Assembly: GCF_000003815.2 (NCBI RefSeq)
Contig: NC_049983.1
Coordinates: forward strand, 15,329,060 to 15,393,059
From: Branchiostoma floridae
Lineage: Eukaryota > Chordata > Leptocardii > Amphioxiformes > Branchiostomatidae
Length of the DNA: 64,000 nt
Direction of reading: 5' to 3'
This document shows positions 59,549 to 64,000 of this stretch, piece by piece. Under the pieces are notes generated by a model, which was not told the origin of the DNA, made no database searches, and saw only the letters and a list, made by a program, of their open reading frames with translations. Within the stretch, counting starts at the first letter, position 1, and every line of letters begins with the position of its first letter. The translations under genes and the position numbers were made by a program.

Positions 59549-59669
59549 TGGATTACTGTACACCCCAACTCCTGAGCTCTAGGGCCAACATGCCCACACG
59601 GAAATTCTACAGCCGGCCCCGAGCTACACTCTGATACTGAAGTCTGGCCTGGGTCTGGTATCCAGGCTG
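59549..59669. repeat. Diverged TAGCCTGG / CCAGGCT MITE
   Basis: tagcctggattactgta and ggtatccaggct are inverted ends of a 121-bp segment. Confidence 0.45.
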
Positions 59670-59781
59670 TTTTTTTTAGTGTTTAGGCGTTTTGTCGAGC
59701 TTTCCATTTTGTTAAGTTTTCTTTATGTCCGATCAAATATTTTTGAGATCGGGCTGGGGTGTGGTGTGGTATCCAGGCTAA

Positions 59782-59840
59782 TTTTTTTAGGGGTAGCGAG
59801 TGTAAGGAGCCCCGGTAGAATACGGATGGTACCCAGGCTA
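59782..59840. repeat. Half copy of the 7716-7824 hairpin MITE
   Basis: ggggtagcgagtgtaaggag, ccccggtagaatacggatgg and tacccaggcta are nearly identical to the right arm at 7716-7824. Confidence 0.7.
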
Positions 59841-60346
59841 TTCTGCGCCGTCAATTTACGAAATATTGATGTAGATGCGTTTAATGCATGTAATGCGTTT
59901 TAATGACTTACATAATATTGCTAAGGTTGCCTTTAATGGTTGATATATGGCAGCTCACCTTCACGACGATCGTGAGCTCCAGTGTTTTTCGTTTTCGTGG
60001 GTGTATCTTGCTGAATGGTCCAAACGCGTCCAGATCATATTACTTGTCACGAAACTGATCAGACGTCACACATCCACGAAACTTCTGGCAGAAAAGGTTC
60101 TCATCCACAAGGAATCTCTTGACTTTGACGATATCCTGTGAAAATAACACTTCGCCAATATCTACTCCAGAGGTTAACTGGAGTTCACCAACTAACTCCA
60201 CGTAATAGAACCCATCGTAAAGATGGCTTTTCTATATATAGAATAATTCAACATCACATACAGAAAGACGGCATTCTTACAACAAATACATACAAGTAAT
60301 TACGAAGCACGATTTGACAAAAAATAGCTTTAAAACGCATACTTAC

Positions 60347-60489
60347 TTGTATTGCGACTGTATCGTCTTTGGTCGACTTTGGTCAACTATACGATAGTCA
60401 ATGCCAGCAATGTTAGCCTTAACCTCGCCATCTTCAACTTCAAACCACCACTGTCGGTCTGTGCTGTTGTGTAGGCGCGGCTTCGCCAT
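60347..60489 (-). CDS. Candidate first coding exon of an unrecognised gene
   Basis: Minus-strand ATG at 60489 opens 47 codons plus two bases, ending at a strong gtaagt donor. The peptide begins MAKPRLHNSTDRQWWFEVED and continues GEVKANIAGIDYRIVDQ, a composition typical of real coding sequence. The following minus-strand exon-like segment (60135-59959, good acceptor and donor) has stops in all three frames, so the continuation is unresolved. It may belong with the exons at 54.2-56.3 kb or be a remnant. No family recognised. Confidence 0.4.
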
Positions 60490-60875
60490 CGATGTTGGTG
60501 CACTCTGACGAAAGGCTATGTACTCGGAAACTTCGAGCGAAAACTTTCTGGTATTTATTGACGAGCACTAGGCAGCACGCATCTGGATCATGTGGACCGC
60601 AAACGCAGCTCCGCTTGGAGTGAGTCACGGCCTTATCTCTCCCATCGGTCCGTCAGGTCCGTGTGTACCGGCTGGCGATATCATTGTGCGGAGACACGGC
60701 TAATTAACACGAGGGCGATATCCGCCATACACGAGTTTCCGAGAAGCTGTCATTACTAACTATATCGGTTCTTTTTGCTCTTTTGTTGTAAAAAAAAATC
60801 CTTTCCGCTCTTTACTCGCGGAAAACTAGCCAAAAAGAACTGCCCAGTACGGCAGACATGATAATTTGCATCAAA

Positions 60876-60910
60876 GAATACTCTCCAAGCAGAGATTAGG
60901 CTTCGGTTGT
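60876..60910. repeat. Fragment of CCAAGCAGAG MITE
   Basis: actctccaagcagagattag and ggcttcggttgttttttgac, as at the left end of 59314-59486. Confidence 0.5.
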
Positions 60911-61127
60911 TTTTTGACGTCTTTGCTACTTGAAGGCATTGATTATTTCTTGTCCTTGTCTGAGATGACTCAGTTAGGAGTGGGTACCTCCACCAATTTA
61001 TCAGCCATTTTGTACATCAAGTCCGGATTTTTTCCATTGCACTGTTTTCAATTTGGTGATAGAACTCTAGTGGCGGATAGTATTTCGAAAACATCCAAGT
61101 TCAAAGGCTAATAAATGGGCCTCTGTG

Positions 61128-62499
61128 TTGCAAAACTACGAAAGCTTCGCCCTCCTTTTTCAGCACTGGAAACCAGTGCTGAAGATGGCTTCAGCACTGG
61201 AAACCGAGTGCTGAATGTTCGTCAGCACTGGAAAACCAGTGCTGACGCGCTCTCAGCACTGGAGACGCCGGCTTCAGCACTGGAAACCGAGTGCTGACGA
61301 ACATTCAGCACTAGAAACCGAGTGCTGACGAACATTCAGCACTGGAAACCGAGTGCTGAGAGAGCGGGAGACTAGACTCTGACATACTAGTATACAGTAA
61401 TTTGAAGTTACGACACGTCCTTTGCTCGACTCAAGGACGTTATATAACGTCCTTGCTCGACTAAAACGTAAGATTGCTGGATTATAAACGTCACCTATCG
61501 TTACATTCTGCTCTATAACACCTCTATAACTCTATAACAGTGTTCATTTGTCGATTACCTTCGGGGATAATGGAAAATACTCGCGATCGTCGTGACGCTT
61601 TCTTTACGTGGGCGGTAATAATAATAAAGTTGTTTGCAATCCCATTTTAATGATATCCATTCCTTATACATTTCAATTACACAAAACAACACAAATTCAG
61701 GCTTTTTTGCATCTGTATCTATCTTACCGCCGTTCGGCGTAACACACCAGCTAAAACTGCATAAACTTGAAAAATCATCTTTATTAGTATCGTATATAGT
61801 ACCGCTTTCAGTACTTTGTATCTATACTCTATACATACACCAAGTTACACATTAAATTGAATAGCACAACCAAAAGTTTACCTTTATTTTTAATCAGTAT
61901 ACGTCAAGTACCGCTCTCAGCACTAGGACACTCCAGTGCTCGAAAGACTTCGGCACTGGTTTGAAGAACGTTCCAGTGCTGAAAAGACGTCAGCACTCGT
62001 TNNNNNNNNNNNNNNNNNNNNNNNNNNNNNNNNNNNNNNNNNNNNNNNNNNNNNNNNNNNNNNNNNNNNNNNNNNNNNNNNNNNNNNNNNNNNNNNNNNN
62101 NCCCTGAGCACTGGAAAATCGAGTGCGGAAGGCGAAGCTTTTGTATATCAGCACTCAGTTCCAGTGCTGACGGCGGTTTCAGCACTGGGTAACCAGTGCT
62201 GAGTGGCCTTTGACCTGACCCGTCGCCGCCCGGGCCGCGAGTTTAGCACTGGAGCCGAGTGCTGACGAACATTCAGCACTGGAAAACGTCTTTTCAGCAC
62301 TGGAAAACGAGTGCTGACGTCTTTTCAGCACTGGAAAACGAGTGCTGAGGAAGCCTCAGCACTGGAGAAAGGCCGATCAGCACTGGAAAACGAGTGCTGA
62401 ACATTCTTCAGCACTGGGCGCCGAGTGCTGAGGCCGATTCGACCATTGTTTTCAGCACTCGGTTCCAGTGCGGAAGGTGAAGCTTTCGTAGACTTGCAA
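61128..62499. mobile_element. Repeat-bounded block of palindromic CAGCACTGG/CCAGTGCTG units
   Basis: The outer ends are inverted over about 28 bases: ttgcaa...ctacgaaagcttcgccctcc on the left (61128-61155) and the counterpart ggaaggtgaagctttcgtag...ttgcaa on the right (to 62499). Next to each end lie arrays of a ~31-bp unit, tcagcactggaaac plus gagtgctgacgaacat-like spacer, each unit a near-perfect hairpin. There are seven units at 61160-61367 and about twelve across 61917-62482, interrupted by an N gap. Between them is about 550 bp of unique AT-rich DNA with a 24-bp perfect palindrome at 61432-61455. No transposase is present. Confidence 0.75.
62002..62101. other. Assembly gap (100 N) inside the palindromic array
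   Basis: Exactly 100 N. The array continues in kind on both sides, so the gap probably hides more units of unknown number. Confidence 0.98.
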
Positions 62500-63231
62500 G
62501 TAAATCTGTGATTTTAAAAGTATGACATCACTAATAACACTGTGATGATGAAAATCTGTTCGTGAAATCCCTGCAAAATGCGCATGTAACGGTATAGTTC
62601 ATGCATGGGGAGGGGGGCACAGCTCAGTCAGTAAAGTTTAAAAATAGGAGTTGGATAGTTGTTTTGCTGGAAGTACACATGTACTATAGCTATCATTCAG
62701 GTCCCCCCCCCCCCGTTGCTAAATGAGGAAAATCTTTGATATTAGTAGTAGCATGTTTTAGAATATCCAATATATCAGCTACGCTGCAACAGTATTCAAG
62801 AAGGGGTTGGTGGAAAGAGCGGTCCAGTCCGAACTGCGGGAAAAACGGTCTGATCTGCTTAGCGGTCATTCAGCACCTTGTTAGGGGACTCTTCATTTAA
62901 TAGTGAGCAAAAGGGAGTCTGTTAACAAGGAGAATGAAGAAGATCTCTTTTGTATTTCCCTAGTCAAGTTTATTTTGTTGAAGAGCTGTATTAATGACTC
63001 CCACACTATAGTATTTGCATAAAGAAAACTATACATTTTTATCATATGCCCCCCTCCTCATGCCAACTGACCAAACAAAATGTAATAGCTACACTATTAG
63101 TTCTTCCATAGGCTTTGTATTCTTGTGCCGATGTAGTCCTTCATTTTCTTACAAGAGGCATTGTACAACCGTCACAAAGTTAGGTTGTAGTTGTGCTTTA
63201 TCAATGTTATTTTTCCTTTCTTTGTTCAGCA
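62500..63231. other. Upstream of the KLHL gene, no gene recognised
   Basis: Contains a C12 run near 62703-62714. It ends in a strong polypyrimidine tract and ttgttcag acceptor at 63222-63229, so part of it is an intron following an unseen noncoding exon. Confidence 0.45.
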
Positions 63232-64000
63232 ATGGATGTCAGACTCAGATCTGAGGAGGACTTTTGTGCAGACGAGTTCTTTAACCGTTTGCAGCGGCTG
63301 AAGTCAGAAGGTCACCTGGTGGACGTGACCCTGTGTGCAGAAGGTAAGGAGATCCCGTGTCACCGCCTGGTCCTGTCCGCCTGCTCCGACTACTTCCACG
63401 CCATGTTCGGCGGAGCCCACAGCGAGAGTAAGAAGGACAGGATAGAGATAGGAGGGGTGACTGCAGAGGCACTACAGCTGTTAGTGGACTTCGCCTACCT
63501 GCCCAAGTTCAACATCACCTCAGACAATGTCCATCAGCAACTTGAAGCAGCCAACATGCTGCAGGTCAAGCCTGTGGAAGACGCTTGTGAGAAGTTTCTC
63601 ATCAACAACTTGAGTCCGGACACGTGTCTGGGAATGTGGGCTTTCGCAGACAAGCTGTCGTGTGTGAAATTATCTGCCGTGGCGAGACGCCATGCTCTTA
63701 AGAATTTTGCAGAAGTGTGTAAGACTGAGGAGTTCCTTCAGCTGCCTGTCGACCTCCTGAAGGTTTACATCTCAGATCAGGGCCTACAAGTAAAGAAAGA
63801 GGAACGAGTGTTGGATGCAGTCCTCCTTTGGGGAAGGCATGCTTTTAAGCAACGGCAGAGACACCTAAAGGAACTGTTGGAGTGTGTTTGTTTCTCATAT
63901 GTTGACCGGGACCACCTTAAGAACATTGTAGAGTCAGACAAGATGCTAGCTGGTGTTCCTGGAATCAAGGAACTGATCAAGGATAGATCTAGCCATGGAA
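63232..64000 (+). CDS. Kelch-like (BTB-BACK) protein, 5' part, runs off the window
   Basis: ATG at 63232 lies two bases after a splice acceptor (ttctttgttcag) and opens 256 uninterrupted codons to the window edge. Residues about 15-120 form a BTB/POZ domain with the hallmark VDVTLCAEGKEIPCHRLVLS followed by ACSDYFHAMFGG. Residues about 130-235 form a BACK domain, with LGMWAFADKL, the ARRHALKNFAEV helix, EEFLQLPVDLL and VKKEERVLDAVLLWGRH. KLHL proteins of this type dimerise through BTB, bind Cullin-3 and present substrates for ubiquitylation through C-terminal Kelch repeats. Those repeats would lie beyond 64000 and cannot be confirmed, so a KBTBD-like protein is also possible. The paralogue cannot be named; KLHL-type genes form large families in animals. 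Confidence 0.92.
   Translation, partial: MDVRLRSEEDFCADEFFNRLQRLKSEGHLVDVTLCAEGKEIPCHRLVLSACSDYFHAMFGGAHSESKKDRIEIGGVTAEALQLLVDFAYLPKFNITSDNVHQQLEAANMLQVKPVEDACEKFLINNLSPDTCLGMWAFADKLSCVKLSAVARRHALKNFAEVCKTEEFLQLPVDLLKVYISDQGLQVKKEERVLDAVLLWGRHAFKQRQRHLKELLECVCFSYVDRDHLKNIVESDKMLAGVPGIKELIKDRSSHG

Noticed and set aside
59947-60141. 64-codon plus-strand frame (MAAHLHDDRELQ...)
   Set aside because: It exactly overlaps a minus-strand segment with good splice sites, and neither strand gives a recognisable domain; too short to choose.
61128-62499. CRISPR array
   Set aside because: Repeats are palindromic, but the spacers are near-identical, the units degenerate and some inverted, there are no cas genes, and the surrounding genes are metazoan.

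Overview
The window looks like intergenic-rich nuclear DNA of an invertebrate chordate, most probably a cephalochordate (amphioxus, Branchiostoma). Support: spliced genes with GT-AG introns; an SREB-type orphan receptor and a 13-exon MFSD5 gene, both alignable by eye to vertebrate proteins; a BTB-BACK (KLHL) gene; and very dense short inverted-repeat elements, minisatellites and (CA)n tracts. Two 100-N runs mark assembly gaps. The species is inferred. Nothing resembles a prokaryotic operon, phage or CRISPR array.

Layout. 1-10.2 kb: no gene recognised; MITE-like hairpins, microsatellites and a 31-bp minisatellite (5.5-6.1 kb). 10.2-11.3 kb (minus): intronless SREB/GPR85-like receptor broken by one apparent missing base. 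11.3-35 kb: no convincing gene; several repeat systems, including a ~300-bp satellite carrying perfect hairpins (15-16.5 kb), a related array (17.9-18.4 kb), a 1,060-bp element with 35-bp perfect terminal inverted repeats (18.7-19.7 kb), tandem ~885-bp units (20.4-22.1 kb), a degenerate array (26.6-27.2 kb) and a long (CA)n tract (28.1-28.4 kb). 35.8-44.5 kb (minus): complete MFSD5 gene, 13 coding exons, 446 residues, every splice phase closed; a probable promoter with CCAAT, CRE and YY1-type motifs lies near 47.3 kb. 49.1-49.7 kb (plus): two-exon gene for an 86-residue candidate secreted prepropeptide. 50-63 kb: repeats, including a GCGATCGC minisatellite (53.2-53.5 kb) and a repeat-bounded block of palindromic CAGCACTGG/CCAGTGCTG units (61.1-62.5 kb), plus a few minus-strand candidate exons (54.2-60.5 kb) that do not yet join into one gene. 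63.2-64 kb (plus): start of a KLHL gene that runs off the window.

The genes show no sign of acting as one pathway: a brain-type orphan receptor, a molybdate-anion transporter homologue, a small secreted peptide and a Cullin-3 adaptor are simply neighbours. The best leads are the small secreted peptide, the hairpin-bearing tandem arrays, and the SREB frameshift, which needs to be classed as assembly error or real loss.
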